Part shown: in pieces, positions 46,586 to 55,534 of the stretch | Numbering within the stretch: position 1 is the first letter of the stretch | Layout: each line of letters opens with the position of its first letter | DNA from: Candidatus Xianfuyuplasma coldseepsis | GTDB taxonomy: Bacteria > Bacillota_I > Bacilli_A > Izemoplasmatales > Izemoplasmataceae | DNA: 64,000 nucleotides | NCBI RefSeq assembly: GCF_014023125.1 | Contig: NZ_CP048914.1 | Location: forward strand, 1,392,698-1,456,697 | Reading direction: 5' to 3' | Position numbers and translations under genes: made by a program | Notes under the pieces: model-generated | Told to the model about the DNA's origin: nothing | The model's input: only the letters and a program-made list of their open reading frames with translations | Database searches by the model: none

Positions 46586-47834
46586 ACTGACAAAACGATT
46601 TGATCAAATAAATCCAGAACAGATTCAGGACTTTTTAGCTCTTGATGGCTTTTCAATGTTAGAAAAGGCATTGAAAATGACTCCCTCAGAAGTTCGCGAT
46701 GAAATTCGTGCATCAAGACTCACCGGTCGTGGGGGTGCTGGATTTTTAACGAGCATTAAGATGGATAGTTTTGCGGCGGAAACAGGAAAGAAATATATTG
46801 TCTGCAACGCTGATGAAGGAGAACCAGGTAATTTCAAAGATCGATATTTGATGGAGAAGGATCCCTTTCAAGTGATTGAAGGAATGTGCATTAGTGCCTA
46901 TGCGACCGGAGCTCAAGAAGGATTTATCTATATTCGTGGTGAATATCAAACGTCCATAAAACGAATCCAGAATGCGATTGATGAATCACGTAAACATCAT
47001 TATCTTGGGACACATATATTACAATCCGCATTTTCATTTGATATCACAATTCGTCAAGGTGCGGGAGCATATGTATGTGGTGAAGAGTTTGCCTTGATTG
47101 AGTCACTAGAAGGAAAACCAGGAAGAACTCGTGTAAAACCACCATATCCTGCTCAAGAAGGATACTTCAGTTACCCAACATTAATCAATAATGTCGAAAC
47201 ATTTTGTAACTTACCATTTATTGTACGAATTGGGGGCGACGCGTATCGTCAAATCGGAAGTGATTTTGCATCCGGTACGAAACTGATCAGTTTGTCGGGG
47301 AATGTGAAACATAAAGGACTGTATGAAGTTCCTTATGGAACGACCATTCGTGATGTTATATTTAAACTTGGTGGGGGAACACCGAATCATCGAGCGATTA
47401 AAATGGTACAATTAGGGGGTGCCTGCGGGGCAATTATCCCAGATGAGTTATTGGATATGGATATTGACAATGAACGATTCCAGATCTTTGATTCTAAAAT
47501 GGGTGCCGGAGCCATTATTGTTATGGACGACAGTCATGATTTGTTTGACATCATTCATCGAAATATGGAGTTCTTTGCCCATGAATCATGTGGAAAATGC
47601 ACACCATGCCGCGAAGGTCATATTCAGCTTGTGAAGTTGATTGAAAAATTCATTATCAATGAAGCGTCGCAAAAAGATTATGATACACTTCGGTCGTTAG
47701 CACAAGTAATTCATGACACAACACTTTGCGGACTTGGGCAAACATCACCGACTTGTATATTGTCAACCATGGAATTCTTCCCCGAGGAATACAATCGTCG
47801 AATTGCCTATAGAAAACGAGGTGGTCAAGCATGA
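46569..47834 (+). CDS. hydB: NuoF/HydB-type NADH-oxidising subunit, short form
   Basis: 421 aa. Start ATG 46569 follows GAGGTGA at 46557-46563. NAD/FMN core: GRGGAGFLTSIK, CNADEGEPGNFKDR, GAGAYVCGEEFALIESLEGKPG, and the 4Fe-4S ligands in ESCGKCTPCREG plus a Cys in TTLCGLG. It lacks both the N-terminal 2Fe-2S domain and the C-terminal 2x[4Fe-4S] extension of electron-bifurcating HydB (about 600 aa). It resembles the NADH-only type seen in Syntrophomonas. Oxidises or reduces NAD(H). Overlaps hydA by four bases. Confidence 0.93.
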   Translation: MVERRELTKRFDQINPEQIQDFLALDGFSMLEKALKMTPSEVRDEIRASRLTGRGGAGFLTSIKMDSFAAETGKKYIVCNADEGEPGNFKDRYLMEKDPFQVIEGMCISAYATGAQEGFIYIRGEYQTSIKRIQNAIDESRKHHYLGTHILQSAFSFDITIRQGAGAYVCGEEFALIESLEGKPGRTRVKPPYPAQEGYFSYPTLINNVETFCNLPFIVRIGGDAYRQIGSDFASGTKLISLSGNVKHKGLYEVPYGTTIRDVIFKLGGGTPNHRAIKMVQLGGACGAIIPDELLDMDIDNERFQIFDSKMGAGAIIVMDDSHDLFDIIHRNMEFFAHESCGKCTPCREGHIQLVKLIEKFIINEASQKDYDTLRSLAQVIHDTTLCGLGQTSPTCILSTMEFFPEEYNRRIAYRKRGGQA

Positions 47835-49555
47835 TTCATGCAAAAATAAATCATATTGATGTTGTCGTAGAGGAAGGTACAACAATTTTAGAAGCAGCTA
47901 AGAAATACAACATAAACATTCCTACATTATGTCATTATCCCGATTTACACATCAATAGCGATTGCCGAATATGTGTTGTTGAGATTGATGGGTATCGTGG
48001 GCTAAAGACCTCTTGCTCAACACCGATTCGTGATGGGATGATGATAAAAACAAATTCACCACGCGTATTGAATTCGAGAAAAACGGTTACGGAACTTATA
48101 TTAGCTAATCATGATGTGAATTGTACGTCTTGTACCAGAAATATGAACTGTGAATTACAACAACTATCCAAAAATCTCGGGATTGATACGAGTCGTTTTG
48201 ATAATGTCTTGGAATACAAAGATATTGATGATCAGAATCCGAGTATTGTCCGTAATCCCAATCGGTGTATTAAGTGTGGTCGTTGTGTCGATGTCTGTCA
48301 ACATGTGCAAGGGATGCATGTCTTAGAACGAATGGGTCGAGGACATGATATGGATATCTCTCCGGCATTTGGGTTACCGCTAAATGATCAATCTTGTTCA
48401 TTCTGTGGTCAATGTGCAAATGTTTGTCCAGTAGGAGCGATCATCGAGAAGGATAATACCAATCTTGTGTGGGAAAAATTGCATGATCCAACGAAACACG
48501 TGATGGTTCAAATTGCTCCTGCAGTTCGTGTATCAATTGGTGAAGAAATCGGTCTTGAATCCGGACTAATTAGTAATGGAAAACTGGTTGCAGCAATGAA
48601 ACATTTAGGATTTAATCATGTTTATGATACAAATTTCACTGCTGATTTAACGATCATGGAAGAGGGAACGGAACTAATATCACGAATCAATAACGGTGGA
48701 ACTCTACCACTGATGACGTCGTGTTGTCCAGGTTGGATCAATATGGCTGAGCAAGAATTTCCTGAAATTCTACCCCATATTAGTAGTTGTAAGTCGCCTC
48801 AACAGATGTTTGGTACGTTGGCAAAATCGTACTATGCGACCAAAACCAACATGGATCCTGAAGATATCTATGTCGTATCGGTAATGCCGTGCACGGCTAA
48901 AAAATATGAGGCTACGAGAGAAGAATTTTCTGTGGATGGGAAACATCCTGACGTCGATGTTGTTATCACCACAAGAGAACTTGGGAAAATGTTCCGTCAA
49001 ATGGGAATTGATGTCAATCGCTTACCAGAAGTTGAATTCGATTCTCCATTTGGAATAACAACGGGAGCTGCCGCACTCTTTGGAGCAAGTGGTGGTGTCA
49101 CAGAAGCAGCACTTCGTACGGTCTATGAAATTGTCAATGAACGACCGCTTGAAGACATTGTTTTCAATAGTGTTCGAGGGATGGATGGTCTGAAAGAAGC
49201 GGAAGTGAACTTAGCCGGAACCACGGTAAAGGTTGCTGTATCGCATTCACTCAGCAATGCACGGAAGTTGATTGAGGAAGTCATCGCTGGAAAATCACCC
49301 TATACCTTTATTGAAATTATGGCTTGTCCAGGTGGATGCATCGGTGGTGGCGGCCAACCCTATGGAACGACCAATGAAGTTCGCGAACACCGACTTGCAT
49401 CAACATATATTGTCGATGGGAATATGATTTATCGAAAGAGTCATCAAAATCCAGATATTCACAAGTTGTATGAGGAATATCTGCAACAACCCAACTCTCA
49501 TATTGCTCATAAATTATTACATACCGACTATCAGTACCGTAAAAAAAGAACGTGA
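47831..49555 (+). CDS. hydA: [FeFe]-hydrogenase catalytic subunit HydA
   Basis: 574-aa M3-type enzyme. N-terminal 2Fe-2S domain (CHYPD, DCRICVVEI, SC), a His-ligated 4Fe-4S site (HDVNCTSCTRNMNC), two 4Fe-4S ferredoxin sites (CIKCGRCVDVC and CSFCGQCANVCP), then the H-cluster domain with L1 TSCCPGW, L2 MPCTAKKYE and L3 ACPGGCIGGGGQP. All H-cluster Cys are present. Makes H2 from NADH-derived electrons, or the reverse. Maturases HydE, HydF and HydG are not in the window. Confidence 0.97.
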   Translation: MIHAKINHIDVVVEEGTTILEAAKKYNINIPTLCHYPDLHINSDCRICVVEIDGYRGLKTSCSTPIRDGMMIKTNSPRVLNSRKTVTELILANHDVNCTSCTRNMNCELQQLSKNLGIDTSRFDNVLEYKDIDDQNPSIVRNPNRCIKCGRCVDVCQHVQGMHVLERMGRGHDMDISPAFGLPLNDQSCSFCGQCANVCPVGAIIEKDNTNLVWEKLHDPTKHVMVQIAPAVRVSIGEEIGLESGLISNGKLVAAMKHLGFNHVYDTNFTADLTIMEEGTELISRINNGGTLPLMTSCCPGWINMAEQEFPEILPHISSCKSPQQMFGTLAKSYYATKTNMDPEDIYVVSVMPCTAKKYEATREEFSVDGKHPDVDVVITTRELGKMFRQMGIDVNRLPEVEFDSPFGITTGAAALFGASGGVTEAALRTVYEIVNERPLEDIVFNSVRGMDGLKEAEVNLAGTTVKVAVSHSLSNARKLIEEVIAGKSPYTFIEIMACPGGCIGGGGQPYGTTNEVREHRLASTYIVDGNMIYRKSHQNPDIHKLYEEYLQQPNSHIAHKLLHTDYQYRKKRT

Positions 49556-49572
49556 TTCATTCACGTTCTTTA
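49544..49572. terminator. Bidirectional terminator
   Basis: Stem GAACGTGA/TCACGTTC with loop TTCA and A/T runs; between hydA and the convergent guanylate-kinase-like gene. Confidence 0.8.
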
Positions 49573-50156
49573 TTATTCTTTTCATCGGTGCGTAATACAT
49601 CAAAGATACTCATTTGATTCTCTTGATCAATCACATGATGGTACAAATCGTTAATCTTTTCTGCTAGTTCGTCTTGAGTACCTTCGGTTGTATTGACAAT
49701 GAAATCGATGTGATGTAGTTGTGATTTGTCAAAGTGGGCATTGTCTTTTTCAAGACGATCAATGATTTGAATCAAGGTGTCACCTCGTTCCAACATTCGT
49801 TCTTTGCGAATCTCTTCAGCGGTTTCTAAAAGGATAATGACAATATCGGGTAATTCTTTATCGTAGATGCTGTTTGCCCCTTCGGGATCGACAATCAATA
49901 CCTTGTCTTTGGTAGCGCCTTTTTTAGGGGTTCCGTAATAGTGATTGTTGTATTGAACATACTCTAAGAAGCGATCCTTAGCAATACGGTTTTCAAATAC
50001 TTTTTTACTAATGAAATGATAATCCACATGGTTCTCCTCTCCTTTACGAGGTCGTCGAGAAGTCGTCGTTACCATTTTTTGAAATCCGTAATCGCGAATC
50101 AGGATTTTTGCAATATCCGTTTTTCCACTGGCGCTTGCGCCAACTAGTATCAGCAT
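49557..50156 (-). CDS. Guanylate kinase-like P-loop protein
   Basis: 199 aa. Start ATG 50156 on the minus strand, eight bases after AGGAG; earlier in-frame GTG and ATG are too close. P-loop GASASGKT, GMP-site MVTTTSRRPRKGEENHVDYHF and YVQYNNHYYGTPK match guanylate kinase. It differs in a GASASGKT rather than GPSGxGKS loop and in a long acidic C-terminal tail, so it may be a second, divergent Gmk-type enzyme. Single gene. Confidence 0.85.
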   Translation of the reverse strand: MLILVGASASGKTDIAKILIRDYGFQKMVTTTSRRPRKGEENHVDYHFISKKVFENRIAKDRFLEYVQYNNHYYGTPKKGATKDKVLIVDPEGANSIYDKELPDIVIILLETAEEIRKERMLERGDTLIQIIDRLEKDNAHFDKSQLHHIDFIVNTTEGTQDELAEKINDLYHHVIDQENQMSIFDVLRTDEKNNKERE

Positions 50157-50284
50157 TGTCATCACTCCTAAGAATATCTATAAACCATTATACCCAAAAT
50201 TGAGGAAAAATGATATAGAAGATTTTACAGCTCATTGTGTTATAATGGAATCAAAGATTATTGTCGATGAAAAAAGGAGAAAAT

Positions 50285-51454
50285 ATGAAGATTATTACTA
50301 ACGCAAGACTGTTTACCGTAGCGAATGAAAATGATGTTTTAGGATCGATTGTTGTTGATCAAGATAAGATTGTTGCCGTAGGGAAAGACATTGATCCAAA
50401 AACATATCCAGATGCGGAAATCATTGATGCGAAAGGGTTGATTGTAACCCCTGGATTGGTTGATCCGCATTGTCATATTGGTGTGATGGAAGAAGGGATT
50501 CGCTTTGAGGGAAATGATACCAATGAAACCAGTGGCCCAATCTACCCTGAATTACGAGGAATCGATAGTGTCTATGCCAAAGATATGGCATTTGAATACA
50601 CGTATAAATCCGGGGTAACAACCGTGAATACCGGACCGGGGAGTGCGAATATTATCGGTGGTACGTTTACGGCTATCAAAACCTATGGTGAAACCATCGA
50701 TGACATGATTGTCAAAGAAGAAACGTGCATGAAAATGGCACTCGGAGAAAATCCAAAACGTGTGTATGGAACAGCGAATAAAAACCCAGGAACAAGAATG
50801 GCTAGCGCTGCGCTAATGCGAGAATGGTTGTTTAAAGCAAAAGATTATCATAAAAAGATTCATGCTTGGAAGAATGAAGAAGAGGATGCGAAAGAACCAG
50901 CGTTTGATATGAAATTACATTCGTTAATGCGTGTCTTCGAAGGGATGCCAGTTAAAATTCATGCCCACCGTGCCGATGATATTGTTACGGCGTTACGGAT
51001 TGCCAAGGAATTTGATTTGAATGTTACAATAGATCATGCAACTGAAGCATATTTGATCCCAGAAAAAATGAAGTTGGAAAATGCTCGTTTGATTTTAGGA
51101 CCAACTCTGGGGTATGCAAGTAAGTACGAACTTGTGAACAAATCGTTTACATCAGCCAAAGTACTCGAAGATCATGGTGTTGAATTTGCGATTATGACGG
51201 ATCATCCCGTCATTACACTGGATACAACCTTGGTTCAAGCAGCACTCTTTATCAAAGAAGGATTAAGTGAGAAAACGGCCTTGGAAGCGTTGACCTTAAC
51301 CAGTGCTCGATTAAATGGTATCGATAACCGTGTCGGATCGTTAGAAGTTGGTAAAGATGCGGATATTGTCGTCTGGGATGGACCCATCTTTGACTTGATG
51401 ACACGCCCAGAAATGGTTTTCATCAATGGTGAACTAGTACATAAAAAAGCTTAG
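50285..51454 (+). CDS. Imidazolonepropionase-like metal-dependent amidohydrolase
   Basis: 389 aa. Start ATG 50285 follows AAAAGGAGAAAAT. Amidohydrolase TIM barrel: VTPGLVDPHCHIGVMEEG (HxH-type metal site), VKIHAHRADDI, VTIDHATEA and IMTDHPVITLD; C-terminal beta part with GSLEVGKDADIVVWDG. The class deaminates or hydrolyses cyclic imides or related compounds; substrate unknown. Followed after 11 bases by a membrane protein gene. Confidence 0.9.
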   Translation: MKIITNARLFTVANENDVLGSIVVDQDKIVAVGKDIDPKTYPDAEIIDAKGLIVTPGLVDPHCHIGVMEEGIRFEGNDTNETSGPIYPELRGIDSVYAKDMAFEYTYKSGVTTVNTGPGSANIIGGTFTAIKTYGETIDDMIVKEETCMKMALGENPKRVYGTANKNPGTRMASAALMREWLFKAKDYHKKIHAWKNEEEDAKEPAFDMKLHSLMRVFEGMPVKIHAHRADDIVTALRIAKEFDLNVTIDHATEAYLIPEKMKLENARLILGPTLGYASKYELVNKSFTSAKVLEDHGVEFAIMTDHPVITLDTTLVQAALFIKEGLSEKTALEALTLTSARLNGIDNRVGSLEVGKDADIVVWDGPIFDLMTRPEMVFINGELVHKKA

Positions 51455-51465
51455 AGAGGTGACTT

Positions 51466-52155
51466 ATGTATCGACGCAACTATCGTTCTGATGAACTCAT
51501 TAGTAACGTGATTGTAACCTTGATCGCGTCTTTAATTATCGGTTTTATGATTAGTTGGAAACTCGTCGGAGTCGATACTTTTGATGCGGAGATGATTGTC
51601 TATTTATCGATTGGTGGATTATTGTTCATCTTGTTCGTCATCACCGTTATCTTATTTTTTATCGGTAATCGGAAACCGTTTGTCGATTTGGAAATTGATT
51701 TTGAGAATGAAATCATAACGACCTTGAATCGAACAATCACCTATCACTTTAAAGATATTTCATTGTTTTCGTACAATACACGTCATCATCAAGTTCGCTT
51801 GTACGTTAAACGGCGATTATTGGGGTTTTCGATTGATGAAATGGAACATCGCAAGCAAGGCATTATGACCGTGGAACAAGCGATGAAGATTGGTCGTTAT
51901 GCAATGACTGTGGAACCAAAGAAGTTGTACAATTATGGATTATTATTGAACTTGGTCTGGATCGGTATCGCGATATTCTATATCATTTATTTTGGTCGAA
52001 ACCAAGTTGCCTTGTTCAATAATGTATACATCCCCACGTACTATGCGTTTGTGTTTATCGTGGTGATGGTTGGTCTTACGATTGGCGTTCATTCCGCCTT
52101 ATTAAATCGAATGATATCTCGAAAAGAAACGACTCAAGACACTAGTAATAACTAG
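51466..52155 (+). CDS. Membrane protein, four predicted helices, unknown function
   Basis: 229 aa, not recognised. Two membrane helices at about residues 13-32 and 42-67, a middle soluble part of about 90 residues with beta character (VDLEIDFENEIITTLNRTIT), then two helices at about 160-178 and 190-212. ATG 51466 follows AGAGGTGAC. Probably co-transcribed with the amidohydrolase. Stop lies inside a terminator. Confidence 0.75.
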   Translation: MYRRNYRSDELISNVIVTLIASLIIGFMISWKLVGVDTFDAEMIVYLSIGGLLFILFVITVILFFIGNRKPFVDLEIDFENEIITTLNRTITYHFKDISLFSYNTRHHQVRLYVKRRLLGFSIDEMEHRKQGIMTVEQAMKIGRYAMTVEPKKLYNYGLLLNLVWIGIAIFYIIYFGRNQVALFNNVYIPTYYAFVFIVVMVGLTIGVHSALLNRMISRKETTQDTSNN

Positions 52156-52165
52156 TGTCTTATTT
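52136..52165 (+). terminator. Terminator before the proline-type operon
   Basis: Stem AAGACACTAGT/ACTAGTGTCTT, loop AATA, then ATTTG; overlaps the stop of the preceding gene. Confidence 0.78.
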
Positions 52166-52234
52166 GATAAAAATATCCAAAAATCCGTTTGGAGTGAAAA
52201 CGCTTTTATGATAAAATGGTAACGGAGAGGAGAG

Positions 52235-52555
52235 ATGACGTTGAGAATACAAGAACATCCGATATTAGATTTTAAACAGAACAACATCATTCACTTCACA
52301 TATGATGGACAAGCGGTCGAAGGTATTGAAGGTGATACCATCGCATCGGCTCTCCATAATTTGGGGATACGAAAATTAAGCCACAGCATCAAACACCACC
52401 GAGCGCGTGGTTTTTATTGTGCCATAGGGAATTGTGCTTCGTGTAACATGATTGTCAATGGATTACCCAATGTTCGTACGTGTATCACGAAACTAGAAGA
52501 AGGTATGGTTGTGAAAACACAAACCGATAAAGGTGTCTTATATGAACATGTATGA
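52235..52555 (+). CDS. [2Fe-2S] subunit (HcnA/Fer2_4 type) of an amino-acid dehydrogenase complex
   Basis: 106 aa. Fer2_4 fold as in the N terminus of sarcosine oxidase alpha and HcnA: the ligands are in FYCAIGNCASCNM plus a Cys in VRTCIT. First gene of a six-gene unit (2Fe-2S, FAD, 4Fe-4S, BFD, FAD, ALDH) with overlapping ends. Equivalent to a small subunit of archaeal dye-linked L-proline dehydrogenase. ATG 52235 lies close to GGAGAGGAG. Confidence 0.88.
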   Translation: MTLRIQEHPILDFKQNNIIHFTYDGQAVEGIEGDTIASALHNLGIRKLSHSIKHHRARGFYCAIGNCASCNMIVNGLPNVRTCITKLEEGMVVKTQTDKGVLYEHV

Positions 52556-53636
52556 TCTCGTTATTATTGGTGGTGGGCCAGCAGGTTTAAGCGCAGCGAA
52601 AACAGCAGCTGAAGCTGGTGTAAAAGCGTTGATTGTGGAACGTGATTATAAAATTGGTGGCCAACTTGTCAAACAAACCCACATGTTTTTCGGTAGTGAA
52701 AAACAGTATGCGAAAACCAGGGGAATCGACATTGCTCAAATCCTGATTGATGATGTTATGAAATATCCCGATCAGATTGAGATTATGACCGAGGCGACGG
52801 TCGTAGGGCTATATCCCGATTATGTTGTTACAATTGTCCAACACGACGTGTATACGAAAGTTCAAGCCAAGGCGATTTTGGTCGCAACCGGTGCAAGTGA
52901 AAAATTCTTAGCCTTTGAAAACAACGATTTGCCGGGTATTTATGGCGCTGGTGCTGTGCAAACACTCATGAATGTTCACGGTGTGTTACCGGGACAAAGC
53001 GTGATTATGGTTGGTAGTGGGAACATTGGTTTGATTGTGAGTTATCAACTGATACAAGCTGGTGTGAACGTACTAATGGTGATTGAAGCTGCTCCAACAA
53101 TTGGTGGATATAAAGTGCATGCATCCAAGTTAAAACGACTTGGCGTGGATATCAAAACAAACACAACTATTCAACGGGCCATCGGCAGGGAATCCTTAGA
53201 ACAAATTGAAATTGTAGAAGTTGATGAACACTGGAATCCGATTGCTGGTACCGAAGAAGTCCATGACGTAGATGCGCTATGCATCAGTGTCGGTCTTAGT
53301 CCATTATCGAATCTATTGTCGATGATCGATGCCGATATGAAGTATGTCGGTCTCTTAGGAGGATGGGTAGCCGTAATCGATGAGTTTCACGAAACCAGTG
53401 TGAAGAACGTCTTTGTTGCTGGAGATGTCTGTGGTGTCGAAGAAGCAAGTAGTGCGATTGTTGAGGGGTATTATACCGGATTGATTATTGCGAAGCGACT
53501 CGGTTTTCAACACCCTGAGTTTGATACATTAAAAGCCGACTATAAGGCTCAATTGGATAATCTTCGTAGTGGACCATTTGGTGAAAAGACAAGACGTGGT
53601 TTGGAAGAATTGCGAGGTGAGCAAGTTGCTAAATAA
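52542..53636 (+). CDS. NAD(P)/FAD oxidoreductase subunit (PDH alpha/HcnB-like)
   Basis: 364 aa. ATG 52542 follows AAAGGTG, overlapping the previous gene by 14 bases. Dinucleotide-binding motifs: DLVIIGGGPAGLSAAKTAAE at the N terminus (FAD) and VIMVGSGNIGLIVSYQL in the middle (NAD(P)H); ATGASEKFLAF and VFVAGDVCGVEEASSA complete the fold. In PDH and Hcn complexes this subunit often carries a C-terminal BFD-like iron-sulfur domain; here that domain is a separate gene (54102-54383). Predicted to pass electrons to or from NAD. Confidence 0.9.
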   Translation: MNMYDLVIIGGGPAGLSAAKTAAEAGVKALIVERDYKIGGQLVKQTHMFFGSEKQYAKTRGIDIAQILIDDVMKYPDQIEIMTEATVVGLYPDYVVTIVQHDVYTKVQAKAILVATGASEKFLAFENNDLPGIYGAGAVQTLMNVHGVLPGQSVIMVGSGNIGLIVSYQLIQAGVNVLMVIEAAPTIGGYKVHASKLKRLGVDIKTNTTIQRAIGRESLEQIEIVEVDEHWNPIAGTEEVHDVDALCISVGLSPLSNLLSMIDADMKYVGLLGGWVAVIDEFHETSVKNVFVAGDVCGVEEASSAIVEGYYTGLIIAKRLGFQHPEFDTLKADYKAQLDNLRSGPFGEKTRRGLEELRGEQVAK

Positions 53637-54105
53637 AAATGGTGTACCAAGCAAAGACTTGATCTTATCTCGTTTTCCTGATAATGATATATTAGTAAAA
53701 CCCAAAGCAATTACCGAGTGTTATGAAGAAATACCTTGTAATCCGTGTAGCACATCCTGTCCCTTTCATGCGATTACCGTAGGAGATGATATCAACACTC
53801 CACCACAAGTCGATTTTGAATTGTGTACCGGTTGTGGAATATGTGTCTATAACTGTCCTGGATTAGCGATTTTTACCGTTCAAATCAAAGGCGATTACGC
53901 AATTTATAAAATACCATATGAATTCGTTCCGCGTCCTCAAAAAGGCGATATTATGGATGCGGTTAATCGCAATGGTGACGTCATTGGACAATGTCTCATT
54001 GAAAAGGTCACGTTTGGTGCAAAACAAGATAAAACAGCACTACTCCAAGTGCAGGTCCCTGTTACACTGTTGCATGAATTTATTACCGTGAGGAGACCAC
54101 TATGA
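53626..54105 (+). CDS. 4Fe-4S ferredoxin-type subunit
   Basis: 159 aa. Start is taken as TTG 53626, five bases after GAGGTGA at 53614-53620; GTG 53617 overlaps that site. Two cluster motifs: CYEEIPCNPCSTSCPFHAI and CTGCGICVYNCPGLAIF. Links the FAD subunits by electron transfer. Overlaps the previous gene by 11 and the next by four bases. Confidence 0.85.
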   Translation: MLNKNGVPSKDLILSRFPDNDILVKPKAITECYEEIPCNPCSTSCPFHAITVGDDINTPPQVDFELCTGCGICVYNCPGLAIFTVQIKGDYAIYKIPYEFVPRPQKGDIMDAVNRNGDVIGQCLIEKVTFGAKQDKTALLQVQVPVTLLHEFITVRRPL

Positions 54106-54383
54106 ATCCAAACAATATAATCATTTGTCGCTGTGAGGATGTCACATTGCAGGAATTACATGATGTTTTAGAAGAGGGATATACGACATTCGAAGATGTT
54201 AAACGAATTCTTCGTATTGGTATGGGTCCGTGTCAGGGCAACAGTTGTGGGTTGTTGGTCCAACGAGAAATTGCGAAGGTTTTGAAGAAACCCTTGCAAG
54301 AAGTACAAATTCATAAAACACGGCCGTTAATCACTGGTGTCAAACTTCAATCGATTGTGGAGGCGACCAAAAATGAACGCTAA
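54102..54383 (+). CDS. BFD-like [2Fe-2S] subunit
   Basis: 93 aa. Bacterioferritin-ferredoxin fold: ICRCEDVTLQEL at the N terminus and GMGPCQGNSCGLLV supply C-x-C and C-x4-C ligands. Usually fused to the C terminus of the FAD alpha subunit; here a separate gene. Overlaps by four bases upstream and 11 downstream, consistent with tight stoichiometry. Confidence 0.9.
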   Translation: MNPNNIIICRCEDVTLQELHDVLEEGYTTFEDVKRILRIGMGPCQGNSCGLLVQREIAKVLKKPLQEVQIHKTRPLITGVKLQSIVEATKNER

Positions 54384-55518
54384 TGTCGTGATTATTGGGG
54401 GCGGTATCAGTGGTGTCGCAATCGCCTATAATTTAGCAAAAAAGGGTATGAAGGACATTGTTGTCTTTGACGACAACTATATGACCGGGGGTGCCACGGG
54501 ACGATGTGGGGCCGGTGTTCGCCAACAATGGAGTTCCAAAGGAAACTGTATTATGGCGAAAATGAGCATTGATTTCTTCGAACGAGCTCAAGAAGAACTC
54601 GAGTATCATCGCGATGTCGAGTTTAAACAAGAAGGGTATCTGATTGTGGCAACGACCGATGAAGAAGATGAGCAATTTTCAAAGAATGTCGCTCTTCAAA
54701 ATGAAGTGGGGATTCCATCCAAAAAATTAACTTTAGAAGAAGCATTACAAATTGTTCCTCATTTAAACAAAAAGATCGTAAAAAGTGCCACGTTCTGTCC
54801 GACTGACGGCCATTTGAATCCATTTTTGATGACCGATGCCTATTATACTGCAGCCAAAAAACTCGGTGTTCAATTTTTCTATCGCGAACGCGTCAACGAG
54901 ATTGTCGTAAAAGATGGTGTTATTCAAAAAGTAATTACCGATCATCATGAAGTACTAACCAGTAAGGTTGTCAATGCGGCCGGAGGATACAGTTACGAAG
55001 TCGGACAAATGGCAGGTGTTGATATTCCTGTCTATTCCGAAAATCATGAAATCCTTGTTACAGAACCAATTGAAAAGATTCAAGGACCTATGGTCATTAG
55101 TTTCAGTAAAAATATATACTGTCAACAAGTACCTCACGGTAGTTTCATCATGGGTCGTAGCAATCCCAATGTGGAGCATAATCACGATATATCCAGTAGC
55201 CACGAGTTTTTGGATGAAATGGCAAAAACTGCAGTAGAGTTGCTACCACCATTAGGACAACTTCGAGTGATTCGACAATGGGGTGGAAGTTACAATGTTA
55301 GTCCGGATCGGCAACCAATTCTTGGTGATACGGACCAGTTAGAAGGGTATTACTTAGCATGTGGTTTTAGTGGACATGGGTTTATGTTCGCCCCGATGAC
55401 AGGACTGCTTCTCAGTGAAATTATATTAAATCAACCACCAACGATTGACATGAGTGAACTACATATCAGTCGCTTTAAAAATAGCACACACAATACTTAT
55501 GAAAAAAGTGTTGTCTAG
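54373..55518 (+). CDS. DAO-type FAD dehydrogenase (predicted L-proline dehydrogenase beta subunit)
   Basis: 381 aa. ATG 54373 follows GGAGGCGA. FAD-binding VVIIGGGISGVAIAYNLAKKG, a GRCGAGVRQQWS active-site-like stretch, and C-terminal IRQWGGSYNVSPDRQPILGD with ACGFSGHGFMFAP, all typical of the DAO family that includes archaeal PDH beta, sarcosine oxidase beta and HcnC. Substrate is inferred as proline because a P5C dehydrogenase follows in the operon; sarcosine, glycine, hydroxyproline or opines remain possible. Confidence 0.85.
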   Translation: MNANVVIIGGGISGVAIAYNLAKKGMKDIVVFDDNYMTGGATGRCGAGVRQQWSSKGNCIMAKMSIDFFERAQEELEYHRDVEFKQEGYLIVATTDEEDEQFSKNVALQNEVGIPSKKLTLEEALQIVPHLNKKIVKSATFCPTDGHLNPFLMTDAYYTAAKKLGVQFFYRERVNEIVVKDGVIQKVITDHHEVLTSKVVNAAGGYSYEVGQMAGVDIPVYSENHEILVTEPIEKIQGPMVISFSKNIYCQQVPHGSFIMGRSNPNVEHNHDISSSHEFLDEMAKTAVELLPPLGQLRVIRQWGGSYNVSPDRQPILGDTDQLEGYYLACGFSGHGFMFAPMTGLLLSEIILNQPPTIDMSELHISRFKNSTHNTYEKSVV

Positions 55519-55534
55519 AAAGGATGTATAAAAA

